Origin: Candidatus Alistipes faecigallinarum
GTDB lineage: Bacteria > Bacteroidota > Bacteroidia > Bacteroidales > Rikenellaceae
DNA length: 40,143 bases
Assembly (NCBI GenBank): GCA_019115605.1
Contig: DXDG01000012.1
Coordinates: 1-40,143, forward strand
Direction: 5' to 3'
Shown here: positions 1 to 7,983 of the stretch, piece by piece
How the letters are laid out: every line of letters begins with the position of its first letter
How positions within the stretch are numbered: position 1 is the first letter of the stretch
Notes under the pieces: generated by a model
Databases searched by the model: none
What the model saw: the letters and a program-made list of their open reading frames with translations, nothing else
What the model was told of the DNA's origin: nothing
Position numbers and translations under genes: made by a program

Positions 1-27
1 GTGAAATTTTTGCTGAAACACGTCTGA
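1..27 (+). CDS. Possible C-terminal tail of an upstream ankyrin-like protein (partial)
   Basis: Frame 1 from the window edge reads VKFLLKHV and then a TGA stop at 25-27, eleven bases before the next start. This short tail resembles the second helix of an ankyrin repeat (pattern IVKLLLKHGA), so the preceding gene may be another ankyrin-repeat protein. Only eight residues are visible, so this is a weak inference; chance read-through of an intergenic stretch is the alternative. Confidence 0.3.
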   Translation: MKFLLKHV

Positions 28-37
28 AATCAACGCT

Positions 38-1027
38 ATGGATACCTTCCAGACCTTTCTGAACGCCTGCCGCAACGGGCAGAAAAACATCGTAAAAATC
101 CTCCTCGAACGGGGCGGCATCGACCTCAACCGGCGCGATGCCGAGGGCAATACGGCGCTCCATTACGTCTGCCGCGAAGGATACCGGGATTTGGCGGTGC
201 TGCTGCTGGATAAGGGAGCCGATGCCTCGTTGGTAAACAACCGGGGCGAAACGCCGCTCCACGCCGCCGCCCGAAAGGGCAATCGCGAGATTCTGGCCCT
301 TCTCCTCGATGCCGGGGCCGAACCGGATGCCGCCGACCGGGAGGGCTGCACGCCGCTGATGCGGCTCGTGGAGAACCGACGCACGGGTGCCGCGCTGTGG
401 TTGATTGACCGCGGTGCCGATACCGAGGCTACGGACCAGACGGGACACCGCGCGCTGGACTACGCCACGGCACACGGTTTGACAGAAGTAGTTGCACGCC
501 TCACACAAAACGATGCGGCGGACGGCATGGCGCGTGATACCGAAGGCAACACGCCGTTGCACCAGGCCGTCTACAACGATCAGGCCGAGGTCGTGCGTAC
601 GCTGCTCGCGGCCTCGAAAGCGCAGCTCGATGCGCCGAACGATGCGGGCGAAACGCCGCTGCTGGTGGCGTGCGGACGCGGGAATCTGCACATTGTCCGG
701 ATGCTCCTCGACGCCGGAGCCGACGCAAACCGGCCGTTAACCAACGGGACAACGCCGCTGCATTGGGCGGCACAGGCGGGCAACCGCTTCCTCGTGAAGA
801 GACTGCTCGGGGCTGGAGCGTCGATCGATGCCCGCAACGGGGTGGGCGAGACGCCCCTGCTCATGGCAGCACGTGCCGGGAACAACGAGGTCGTGCGTCT
901 GCTTGTGGAGCGTCATGCCGAAGTCAATGCGGCGGACAACCTCCAGCACACGGCGCTCTACTATGCCGGAGAACGCGGCTTCACGGAGATCGTCGAACTG
1001 CTGCTCTCGGCCGGCGCCGAAGGATAA
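38..1027 (+). CDS. Ankyrin-repeat protein
   Basis: This 329-residue protein is almost entirely ankyrin repeats, about nine to ten units of 33 residues. Recurrent signatures are GNTALHYVCREG, GETPLHAAARKGN, GNTPLHQAV, GTTPLHWAAQAGN and GETPLLMAARAGN, each followed by an LLLDAGA-type helix. No signal peptide or membrane segment is seen, so a cytoplasmic protein-binding scaffold is likely. Ankyrin arrays bind partner proteins; the partner here is unknown. The gene starts a run of closely spaced plus-strand genes, with 31 bases to the DUF1266 gene that follows. Ankyrin proteins are one class of immunity protein in polymorphic-toxin loci, a possible but unproven role here. Confidence 0.93.
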   Translation: MDTFQTFLNACRNGQKNIVKILLERGGIDLNRRDAEGNTALHYVCREGYRDLAVLLLDKGADASLVNNRGETPLHAAARKGNREILALLLDAGAEPDAADREGCTPLMRLVENRRTGAALWLIDRGADTEATDQTGHRALDYATAHGLTEVVARLTQNDAADGMARDTEGNTPLHQAVYNDQAEVVRTLLAASKAQLDAPNDAGETPLLVACGRGNLHIVRMLLDAGADANRPLTNGTTPLHWAAQAGNRFLVKRLLGAGASIDARNGVGETPLLMAARAGNNEVVRLLVERHAEVNAADNLQHTALYYAGERGFTEIVELLLSAGAEG

Positions 1028-1058
1028 AATGGATCGAAAATCTTAAAACATACCGAAC

Positions 1059-2063
1059 ATGGCAAACGAGAAGATGAAAAACCAAAGCCCGGAGGAGATT
1101 GCCCGGGCGGCACAGGAGGCAGCCCTGGAGCAGATGCGAGCGATGATGGGCTCGATTCCGGGGATGCCCGACATGGGCGACATGCAGGCACAGATCATGG
1201 CGCAGATGCAGGCTGCCGTACCCAATCTGGCGGAGATCCAGGCGCAGCAGGCAGCCATGGGCACGCTCGGCAGTGTGGATGCCGCGGCCGTGGCCGAAGC
1301 CGCACGGCTGAACATGGCGCAAGCAGCCGCAACCATGCAGGCGATGCAGGACGGGAGTCTCGAAAAGGAGTTGCGCGAGGCAAATGCCGCGGCGCTTGAC
1401 TGGCTGGGCGAGGACGACGGCTGGAAGATCAAGCGCGCAGCGACGTGCCGACTGACTGCGGAGCAGCGCCGACTGATGGCTTTTGCCGCGCCGCTGCTGG
1501 TCTATAACGACGAGGCGGTGGATGCCGTCGAGAGCGAGGTCCTGCCCGAAACCTACCGCGCGCAACTTCAGAGCTGGTGGAACATTACGGACCGCGATTC
1601 GACGCTCGGGATCGTGCAGTGGCTGCTCCACGAAGGACACCATGCGGATGCCGACGCGGCGCTGGCGCTCATGCGCGGCGACCAACCCGAAGCGGGTGAT
1701 CCCGAGGAGAAAGCCGAGGATGTGCAGTTGATTGCAGAGTTTATGATCAGAAACGGGTATTGTACGGCCGAAACGCTTCCGCAGACGGTCATCGCGTGGG
1801 ATCTGGTGCGCATCGCCAATCTCGGGCGTTGGGCTCTTCACGCCGGTTATCTCTCCGAGGAGGAGATGTGGCAGGTGATGCAGGTGACCGCCGGTGCGGC
1901 CCGCGAATGCTTCTCGTCGTGGGAAGAGTACGGACGCAGCTTCGCCTTCGGACGCGGCGTCTGGCACGGCGACGAGGAGGATTGCCAAACAGCCTGGGAG
2001 ATCGTCATCGCGCTGCTCGAAGAGGAGACCTCGCCCTGGAGGCAGATCCCGTGGAACGCATAG
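1059..2063 (+). CDS. DUF1266-domain protein, first paralog
   Basis: This is a 334-residue soluble protein with no signal peptide. Residues 1-105 are rich in Met, Ala and Gln (repeated AQMQA-like stretches) and are probably flexible or helical. From about residue 120 to the end it looks like a DUF1266 domain. The markers are WDLVRIANLGRWALHAGYL, then EEEMW, then a WEEYGRSFAFGRGVWHG block, and a final SPWRQIPW. The last two blocks recur in the next gene as WRELAMSYILGRSLWGG and SPWVRYPW, so the two are paralogs. The molecular function of DUF1266 is not established. In E. coli, YbeR and YbeU carry this domain and sit beside Sel1-repeat solenoid genes, much as this one sits beside an ankyrin solenoid gene. 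Confidence 0.85.
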   Translation: MANEKMKNQSPEEIARAAQEAALEQMRAMMGSIPGMPDMGDMQAQIMAQMQAAVPNLAEIQAQQAAMGTLGSVDAAAVAEAARLNMAQAAATMQAMQDGSLEKELREANAAALDWLGEDDGWKIKRAATCRLTAEQRRLMAFAAPLLVYNDEAVDAVESEVLPETYRAQLQSWWNITDRDSTLGIVQWLLHEGHHADADAALALMRGDQPEAGDPEEKAEDVQLIAEFMIRNGYCTAETLPQTVIAWDLVRIANLGRWALHAGYLSEEEMWQVMQVTAGAARECFSSWEEYGRSFAFGRGVWHGDEEDCQTAWEIVIALLEEETSPWRQIPWNA

Positions 2064-2084
2064 CAACCCGACAACGCCGAAACG

Positions 2085-2888
2085 ATGGAACGAGGACTTG
2101 AATTCTATGTGATGCTGGCCGCCGTGGCGGTCGGTGCCCTGACGTGGCTCTACAAGAAAGGCAGCCAGCTCTGGACGACGGTACGCAAACTGCGCCGCTC
2201 CTTCCAGGAAATATGCCTCAATCCAAAATCGGCGCTCGATGACGAGCGGTGCCGCCAGCTGGCCATCGGGGCAATGTACGCTTCGCAGCAGGGGGCCTGG
2301 CAAAACTCGCTGGAAACGGGGATTTTCGACACGCTGCCCGAGATCGTGGGCGGCTGGTGGGGCATTGACTCCACCGCGGAGGCCCGCGCGCAACTGGACT
2401 ACCTCTGCGAAAAGGGATTCCGCTACTACTGGCCCACAGTGCTCGAAGCCTTTCGGCTCGACGACCGTCTGCGGCAGGATGCGTTGTTCCAGCAGCGGAT
2501 GACCTCGCAGGAGGATTACGACAAGGTCTCTTCGCAGCTCGAAAACCTGCGGGAGACCTTTGACGAACTCCTCTCGTGCGGCGTGGTCGCCTCGAAAGAA
2601 GAGCTCAGCGGCTGCAACGTGACGGGTTGGGATGCCGGGCGCATTGTCTTTCTGGCGCGGACCTGCTGCGAGATGGGCTACCTCACCGAAGAGGAGGCAT
2701 GGGCGTACATCGGCCGGGCCGATGCGCTGGCGCACGGAGCGTGCGGGTCATGGCGCGAACTGGCGATGAGTTATATTCTCGGCCGTTCGCTGTGGGGTGG
2801 CAAACGGGCCTATAACTCGGTGATGAAGACGACGGCCGACGTGCTGCTGAGCAACCCCAAGAGCCCGTGGGTGCGCTACCCGTGGTAA
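2085..2888 (+). CDS. Membrane-anchored DUF1266-domain protein, second paralog
   Basis: This is a 267-residue protein. Residues about 5-22 (FYVMLAAVAVGALTWLYKKG) form one hydrophobic segment followed by positive charge, which predicts an N-terminal anchor with the rest in the cytoplasm. The C-terminal half carries the DUF1266 markers WDAGRIVFLARTCCEMGYL, EEEAWAYI, WRELAMSYILGRSLWGG and a terminal SPWVRYPW. It starts 21 bases after its paralog and is clearly co-transcribed. The anchor is absent from the first paralog, so the pair may act one at the membrane and one in the cytosol; that is inference. No catalytic motif was recognised. Confidence 0.85.
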   Translation: MERGLEFYVMLAAVAVGALTWLYKKGSQLWTTVRKLRRSFQEICLNPKSALDDERCRQLAIGAMYASQQGAWQNSLETGIFDTLPEIVGGWWGIDSTAEARAQLDYLCEKGFRYYWPTVLEAFRLDDRLRQDALFQQRMTSQEDYDKVSSQLENLRETFDELLSCGVVASKEELSGCNVTGWDAGRIVFLARTCCEMGYLTEEEAWAYIGRADALAHGACGSWRELAMSYILGRSLWGGKRAYNSVMKTTADVLLSNPKSPWVRYPW

Positions 2889-2906
2889 GGGCCCGACGAA
2901 ACAGCG

Positions 2907-3428
2907 ATGAAAGCCGCGCTGAAATACCCGGTCTTTTACCTCGCCCCCGCGGAGCACATGGTCTATGTCTTCTGGCGGGAGGAGAACGTGACGACACGCC
3001 GGCTGCTCGCCGAGGCCGACGGCTGGGCGGGACAGGAGGTGGTCGACGCCTCCGGACGGCGCTACACGATCCGCCGCTGTCGGGAGACCGGCCCCGTCGG
3101 GCTCTATGGTCGCATCGGCCCGGCTGACCGGCGCACCGTCCGCTATGAAACCGACTTCGAAGAGGCGGTTCGCGATTATCCGCTCCCGGAACTGCAGGCG
3201 TGGATCGCCCGTGAATATCCCCGGTCGACGTGGTTCCGGGAGGCGTGCTGGCGCAATGCCGCCGACTTCCGGCAGGTAGTCTACGGTTGCCGGAGTTTCG
3301 AGGAACTGGCCCGGATGTTCCGCTGCCGCCCCGAAGAGGAGCCCTCTATCCGACGCGACCTCGTGCGTTTTCTCATCGTGGCCCTCGTTGTCGGAGTTGT
3401 GATTTGGCTGCTGGCCCGCTGCACATAA
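2907..3428 (+). CDS. Small tail-anchored hypothetical protein
   Basis: This is a 173-residue protein with no recognised family. The body is Trp-, Arg- and Glu-rich, and the C terminus (about residues 150-170, FLIVALVVGVVIWLLARC) is a single hydrophobic helix ending in a short RCT tail. That suggests a tail-anchored inner-membrane protein facing the cytoplasm. It starts 18 bases after the second DUF1266 gene and 17 bases before a lipoprotein gene, so it belongs to the same transcription unit. It may act with the DUF1266 proteins, but no residue pattern indicates a function. Confidence 0.7.
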   Translation: MKAALKYPVFYLAPAEHMVYVFWREENVTTRRLLAEADGWAGQEVVDASGRRYTIRRCRETGPVGLYGRIGPADRRTVRYETDFEEAVRDYPLPELQAWIAREYPRSTWFREACWRNAADFRQVVYGCRSFEELARMFRCRPEEEPSIRRDLVRFLIVALVVGVVIWLLARCT

Positions 3429-3445
3429 CGGAAATTGTAAAAACC

Positions 3446-4078
3446 ATGAAAATCAATCATCTCATCGTGTTTCTCCTTCTGCTCGCGGCCACAAGCTGCG
3501 CAAGCACCCGTAAATCCACGGAAATCAACCCGCCTTTCGTGGCATCCGAATCGACCTGGTTGTATCGGGATGCCGAGGTGGTAAACCGCCGGCTGAAACC
3601 CCTCGAACGTCCGCAGGTGCGCTTTGAGGTCGAGCACGCCATCCTGCACGGAGATTCGGTCTGGGTAGTGGTTCGCGCGACGGTTCCCCACCGCTCGATC
3701 CGCCGCGGGGAGTGTTTCAAGGCTATAAGTGTTCTTCAAGCCTCCGAGGGCATCATGGAGCTGGGTGAGCTGTCGCTCGACTCGGGCCATTTCATGCCCG
3801 ATGAAGAGGGAGACGTGGATGTGACAACCCGTCCCGGACGGATGCAGAATCTCTATCTCTCGTGGCGCTTTGCCTGGAACGAACGCATGCGGATGAATAC
3901 CTTCATCGTGGTCTTTGCAAGCCTGACCGACGGTCGCCACCTGTTCCAGTATCTGCCCCTGATGCTGCCGCTCTTCTGGATTGATGATACGAAGGATGAG
4001 TTTTACTGGCCCCGGTCGGCCGGGATTCCCGAGGAGGCTCTGCTCGACCGTTCACCCTTCGAAACTGCCGTCGAGTGA
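3446..4078 (+). CDS. Putative lipoprotein of unknown function
   Basis: This protein has 210 residues from the ATG at 3446. An open frame runs further upstream, but this start gives a clean type II signal peptide: MKINHLIVFLLLLAATSC, with Cys18 as the predicted lipidated residue. The remainder is a mixed alpha/beta domain with conserved-looking segments WLYRDAEVV, ILHGDSVWVVVRATV and YLSWRFAW. No known family was recognised. It would be anchored to the inner or outer membrane facing the periplasm. It lies between a tail-anchored protein gene and a membrane protein gene whose ATG follows its stop after one base. Confidence 0.75.
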   Translation: MKINHLIVFLLLLAATSCASTRKSTEINPPFVASESTWLYRDAEVVNRRLKPLERPQVRFEVEHAILHGDSVWVVVRATVPHRSIRRGECFKAISVLQASEGIMELGELSLDSGHFMPDEEGDVDVTTRPGRMQNLYLSWRFAWNERMRMNTFIVVFASLTDGRHLFQYLPLMLPLFWIDDTKDEFYWPRSAGIPEEALLDRSPFETAVE

Positions 4079-4079
4079 T

Positions 4080-5198
4080 ATGGAAAAAGTTATTCGGCGC
4101 AGATTCGGACTGCTGCTTGCTCTGACACTTGCGATCCGAAGTGCACAGGGCGAACAAGCCCCGACGGACAACCGTCCCGACTTCGACGTTGTACCGGACA
4201 ACGCCGCCCGGACGGTCCTGCTCCACGCCGCCACCCCGGAATGCGACACTGTGCGCTGCTCTCTCTCGATCGAAGCCGGACAGCCGCGGGCACGGGGCGA
4301 CTACGAGATTCTGCTCTCCAGCAACCAATACACCGACCGAACCCCGACCATCGTCACGGAGGAGGGATCACCGTTGACATGGCTTCGCAGTTCCTCTTCC
4401 GCATCCTGGAGCAACGGCACCATGACACGTATCTGCCGGCACTTCTATCGCTTCTCTCCCGCCAAAAAGGGTGAGTACCGGCTTCGTTGCCGGGACCTCT
4501 CGTTCGATGGGGTGGCCTACGACGGCGTGCTGACGATCCAGGTCGGAGCACCGGAGCTAAATGCCGTTCCCACCTTTCTTTTATGGGTGGCGGGAATCGG
4601 TTGTCTGCTCCTCGCTGAAATTCTCATCCGGATTGGATGCCACAACGAAGCCCGGGTCGATACGGCCGACTTCATACGGCGACACCGCAGGCTGCCGCTC
4701 AACGCCGAAGGAATCTGGACCCATTACCTGCTTCCGATCATGCTTCTCTATCTTCCGCTCTTCCTGGCTCTCATCACACTCACCGGGATGGCGTCCATTT
4801 CGACAAATGTGCTTCTCTGGATCGCGGCCGTCTGCGTCCCGGTAGCTTTCATCCTCTTCCGCCTCCAATACCGCAGGCTTTTCTTCCATTGGTGGAAGAC
4901 TGGGCTTCCGCCGGAGCAGATTGACAGACTACTCCGGGAGCTGGCCGAACAGCACGAGTGGACAATTGACCACATGGACCGGGATTTTTTTGTCGCACAC
5001 ACCCATCCCGCCTGGTGGAGCGCCACGTGGGGTGAACAGATCTTCGTCGCGCACGACCGCGGCGGCATCTGGATCAACAGCATCAATGACCTCGGCAAGC
5101 GCAGTTCGATCGTCTCGTTCGGATATACCCGTCGGAATATCCGCCGGGTGACGGAGGCAATCGCAGCACAGGAAAAAGATACCCATTCACCAATGTAA
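4080..5198 (+). CDS. Signal-peptide membrane protein with three C-terminal membrane segments
   Basis: This protein has 372 residues from the ATG at 4080, one base after the previous stop. The start is chosen because it gives a signal peptide (basic MEKVIRRR, a hydrophobic core, cleavage near AQG-EQ). Residues about 24-155 form a periplasmic domain with beta character. Membrane segments follow near 160-182, 216-235 and 240-260, and then a cytoplasmic tail of about 110 residues containing HEWTIDHMDRDFFVAH and WWSATWGEQIFVAHD. No family was recognised. The layout resembles a sensor or coupling protein that links periplasm and cytoplasm; this is inference. Confidence 0.7.
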   Translation: MEKVIRRRFGLLLALTLAIRSAQGEQAPTDNRPDFDVVPDNAARTVLLHAATPECDTVRCSLSIEAGQPRARGDYEILLSSNQYTDRTPTIVTEEGSPLTWLRSSSSASWSNGTMTRICRHFYRFSPAKKGEYRLRCRDLSFDGVAYDGVLTIQVGAPELNAVPTFLLWVAGIGCLLLAEILIRIGCHNEARVDTADFIRRHRRLPLNAEGIWTHYLLPIMLLYLPLFLALITLTGMASISTNVLLWIAAVCVPVAFILFRLQYRRLFFHWWKTGLPPEQIDRLLRELAEQHEWTIDHMDRDFFVAHTHPAWWSATWGEQIFVAHDRGGIWINSINDLGKRSSIVSFGYTRRNIRRVTEAIAAQEKDTHSPM

Positions 5199-5208
5199 GC
5201 CCGATACC

Positions 5209-7695
5209 ATGATACCGCTGAAAATCACCCCGCTGCCCGGATGCACTCCCGGGACGGTCGAAAAAATCGACGCACTCAACCGCAAACTCGGATCGTTCAT
5301 CCACGCTCCTCTCAATCTCAAGGAGGTGCTGCGCATGGAGCCGTTCGCCGCCGACGCGGAGGTGGTGCGGGCCGTTGCGGCGACGCTCGACAACTACGCC
5401 ATCATCCCGACCTCGCCCACGGAGCGCGAACGCCAACGCACGACGGGCCTTCCGAAGGATTACGACATCGTGGGGTTCTGGTACTGTGTGGCGCTTCTCA
5501 CCCTTTCGGCAGAGCCGGAGGCCGTGCGTTATCTGCTCGTGCTGGCGCGCATACTGATGGTCGAGGATCCCGCGGAGCTGTTCCTGCTGCGGCGCATCGT
5601 CCGTCTGCTGGAGGGATTTCCATTTCCCCACCTGCAGGAACTCAGAAGCCGGATTGAAGGCTTCTACGACACCGTTACGCACCAATTGGAGGCCTTCCGA
5701 TGGCTGGAGGCCGCCGGGATTCCGTGGCCCGAGTCATACGAATGGGAGGTCATCGCGCAGTTCTCCTCCGACGGCGAGCCCTATGCCGACCCGGCGGCTC
5801 CGAAGGAGGAGCGGCGCAGGCGCGTGGTGCTGACACTCCGGCTGAACAGTCCCCGCAGCCTCTACGGCAGTTGCCGCCAGCACAACAGCTACGAGATCTC
5901 GCTCCGCAACGACGACAACACGACACGCGGCATGTGGAACGAAGGCCACGGCGATCTCTTCATCGAAGACCGCCCCGTGATGCAGCACCGGATGTTCACG
6001 CCGCTGCAGCTTCCAGGACTGTTCGACGCACTGGAAGGGTTCGACATCCGGCTGGTGCGCAAACCCGTGATGGTCTACACGAGTCAGGGAATCCGAAAGG
6101 CCCACGTGAAGGTGTTTCAGATGCTCGAGAATCAGCTCGGGCACAAGCCTTCGGAGATCGGACAGGCCGAAGAAGAGGCCCAGACGAAAGCAGAGGACGA
6201 TGCGGGCGGCATGTCGGCAGGAAAAGCAGGGAAAGGCCAATTCCCGGAGGTCGAGCGGGCCGTAGAGGAGGCGCTGGACCTGCTCAAATACGACGGGGAT
6301 GTGAACGACTCGCTGGCTGAGATGCGGAAAAAGTGGGACGAAGAGATTTCAGTGCTGAACGACGCCCGATTCGACGAGATCGGGGTGCAATATGCCTGCC
6401 GCTCGCACGAAGAGGGACTTGCGGCTGTCGGGCAGGAGTTGACCTGCCACGGATACCGGCTCTACGACCTCGACGGCGACGATATCTACCTCCTCACGTT
6501 GCAACCGGAGGCTCACGCTGCGGATTTCGAAAAGGCTTGCGGAAAGGCGGGTCAATATTGTCGGCAGGTGAAGCAGCCGGGGCGCGCACCTGGCACTCCG
6601 GCCCGCGAAATCGACCCCGGGCGCACAATGCCCTGCGAAGAGGTGCCATGGCCCGATGATGCCGACTACATGCTCGACTCGCTGGCCGGCGACTTTTGCA
6701 GCGGGCGGTGGAAAAGCCGCGATGCGGAGGAGTGGCAGGGAAATTTTGTCGCCGATCTCCGCCAGCGTCCGCTGCAACCGGTCAAGGTGCGCTGGAACCA
6801 GTTTTGCTGCCTGACCTACTCCCCGGAGATGGATTTCTATGCGGCGTTCTACTACATTCCGCCCATGCAGTGCTGGATGCTTCTCGGGGGCAAGAATCCC
6901 CTGGAAGCGAACAGTTGGAAGCGGCTGTGCGACCTGCCGAAACAGGAATCGCCCTATCTTTTCTTCGACCAGCGTCCCCGATGGTTCGGCCGTTATCTCT
7001 GCTTCGGCGACCGGCAGAGCGCCACGATCCTCACGATGAATCCGCAGGGAGTGGAGCGCGTCCAGCGTTTTCCCCTGCCCAAGGCGCAGCACCCTTGCAG
7101 GTTCGCCTGCGACGGACTCGGACGCATCCTCCTTGCACACGACGAAGAGACCTATTGTTTCGAAAACGGCTCGCTCTCACCGCTGGGCTTCCACATATTG
7201 AGCGGCGACGGGTTCAACGGCTCCATCCCTGTCCCCGGAACCGGCCGACTGGTAATGTGCGGCTTCTCGGACCGGGAGGTGGTTGCCCGGCTGCTGGAAC
7301 TCGACATCGACACGCGCCGCTGCCGGGCCACCCGTATGCAGAATGTGGATCCCTGGTCGAACCTCCTCCCGTTTGGAGACGACTGGGTGCTGATCAAAGG
7401 AACTTGCGATTCGATGCGACTGGATTTCGCCCGGCTCTGGAATCGTACGACGGGCGAAGTGCTACGCATCCGTCCCGGGATGTTCGGCAGCGAAAAACTC
7501 GAACATATCGGACGGCTGAGCGATGGCCGTGTGGTGTTGACCACACTTCGCTCCCATGTGGGACAAGTCGTGCACTTTCCCGCGGATTTCTGGAATTTTC
7601 TCCGCTCGGCCAGTCGTCCGCAAACTCTGGAGCCGATGCAACCCTACGAAACACTCTATCCAGATATTCCGCTGACACTACCCGAAAGATCATAA
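5209..7695 (+). CDS. Large multidomain protein of unknown function (828 residues)
   Basis: No family was recognised with confidence. Residues 1-170 are helical. Residues about 185-320 form a beta-rich block beginning EWEVIAQFSSDGEPY. A charged linker (about 320-345) is rich in Glu, Ala and Lys. A third part (about 345-465) contains LTCHGYRLYDLDGDDIYLLTL. The last 340 residues have repeated short beta blocks such as GRYLCFGDRQSATILTM, GLGRILLAHDEETYCFENG and DDWVLIKGTCDSMRLDFARL, which look like blades of a beta-propeller. There is no signal peptide or membrane helix, so a cytoplasmic location is likely. It is the last gene of the accessory run, 10 bases after the membrane protein gene. Confidence 0.7.
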   Translation: MIPLKITPLPGCTPGTVEKIDALNRKLGSFIHAPLNLKEVLRMEPFAADAEVVRAVAATLDNYAIIPTSPTERERQRTTGLPKDYDIVGFWYCVALLTLSAEPEAVRYLLVLARILMVEDPAELFLLRRIVRLLEGFPFPHLQELRSRIEGFYDTVTHQLEAFRWLEAAGIPWPESYEWEVIAQFSSDGEPYADPAAPKEERRRRVVLTLRLNSPRSLYGSCRQHNSYEISLRNDDNTTRGMWNEGHGDLFIEDRPVMQHRMFTPLQLPGLFDALEGFDIRLVRKPVMVYTSQGIRKAHVKVFQMLENQLGHKPSEIGQAEEEAQTKAEDDAGGMSAGKAGKGQFPEVERAVEEALDLLKYDGDVNDSLAEMRKKWDEEISVLNDARFDEIGVQYACRSHEEGLAAVGQELTCHGYRLYDLDGDDIYLLTLQPEAHAADFEKACGKAGQYCRQVKQPGRAPGTPAREIDPGRTMPCEEVPWPDDADYMLDSLAGDFCSGRWKSRDAEEWQGNFVADLRQRPLQPVKVRWNQFCCLTYSPEMDFYAAFYYIPPMQCWMLLGGKNPLEANSWKRLCDLPKQESPYLFFDQRPRWFGRYLCFGDRQSATILTMNPQGVERVQRFPLPKAQHPCRFACDGLGRILLAHDEETYCFENGSLSPLGFHILSGDGFNGSIPVPGTGRLVMCGFSDREVVARLLELDIDTRRCRATRMQNVDPWSNLLPFGDDWVLIKGTCDSMRLDFARLWNRTTGEVLRIRPGMFGSEKLEHIGRLSDGRVVLTTLRSHVGQVVHFPADFWNFLRSASRPQTLEPMQPYETLYPDIPLTLPERS

Positions 7696-7784
7696 CAAAA
7701 CATGCGCATGATTGGGTAAAAGAGGTGGATTAAAACATCCTTCACAGCACGTGTGGGGAAAATGTGGGGAAAATCCAAAAAATA

Positions 7785-7826
7785 AAAATCGCTTAATCCG
7801 TATGTATCAGCAGATTAAGCGATTTT
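7785..7826 (-). terminator. Terminator of tRNA-Leu (perfect 14-base inverted repeat)
   Basis: Bases 7785-7798 and 7813-7826 are exact inverted repeats around a 14-base loop. The repeat begins two bases beyond the CCA end of the minus-strand tRNA. Read on the minus strand, the stem ends in TTTT and is followed by TATTTTTTGG, a proper U-rich tail. On the plus strand the T-run is shorter, but the hairpin may also help end the operon finishing at 7695. Confidence 0.75.
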
Positions 7827-7828
7827 CC

Positions 7829-7915
7829 TGGTACCCGGAGCCGGGGTCGAACCGGCACGACATTGCTGTCATTGGTGTTTGAGACCAACGCGTCTACCGA
7901 TTCCGCCATCCGGGC
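7829..7915 (-). tRNA. tRNA-Leu (anticodon CAA)
   Basis: The minus strand folds as an 87-base class II tRNA. The acceptor arms are GCCCGGA and TCCGGGT, the anticodon loop is CTCAAAC with anticodon CAA (reads UUG), there is a long variable arm, and the T-arm is GGTTCGACCC. The 3' ACCA end is encoded. It lies between the accessory run on the left and uvrC on the right. tRNA-Leu 3' ends are common integration sites, but no duplicated 3' end was found in the window. Confidence 0.97.
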
Positions 7916-7983
7916 TAGTACTGCACTGCAGCGAATCGGGATGGCAAAGATAGGGCAAATTCGTTATTTTTCAAAAAATTCGG

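Noticed and set aside
7751..7775. GTGTGGGGAAAATGTGGGGA as a mobile-element end or direct repeat
   Set aside because: The repeated unit is only about ten bases, has no inverted partner or target duplication in view, and cannot be told from chance.
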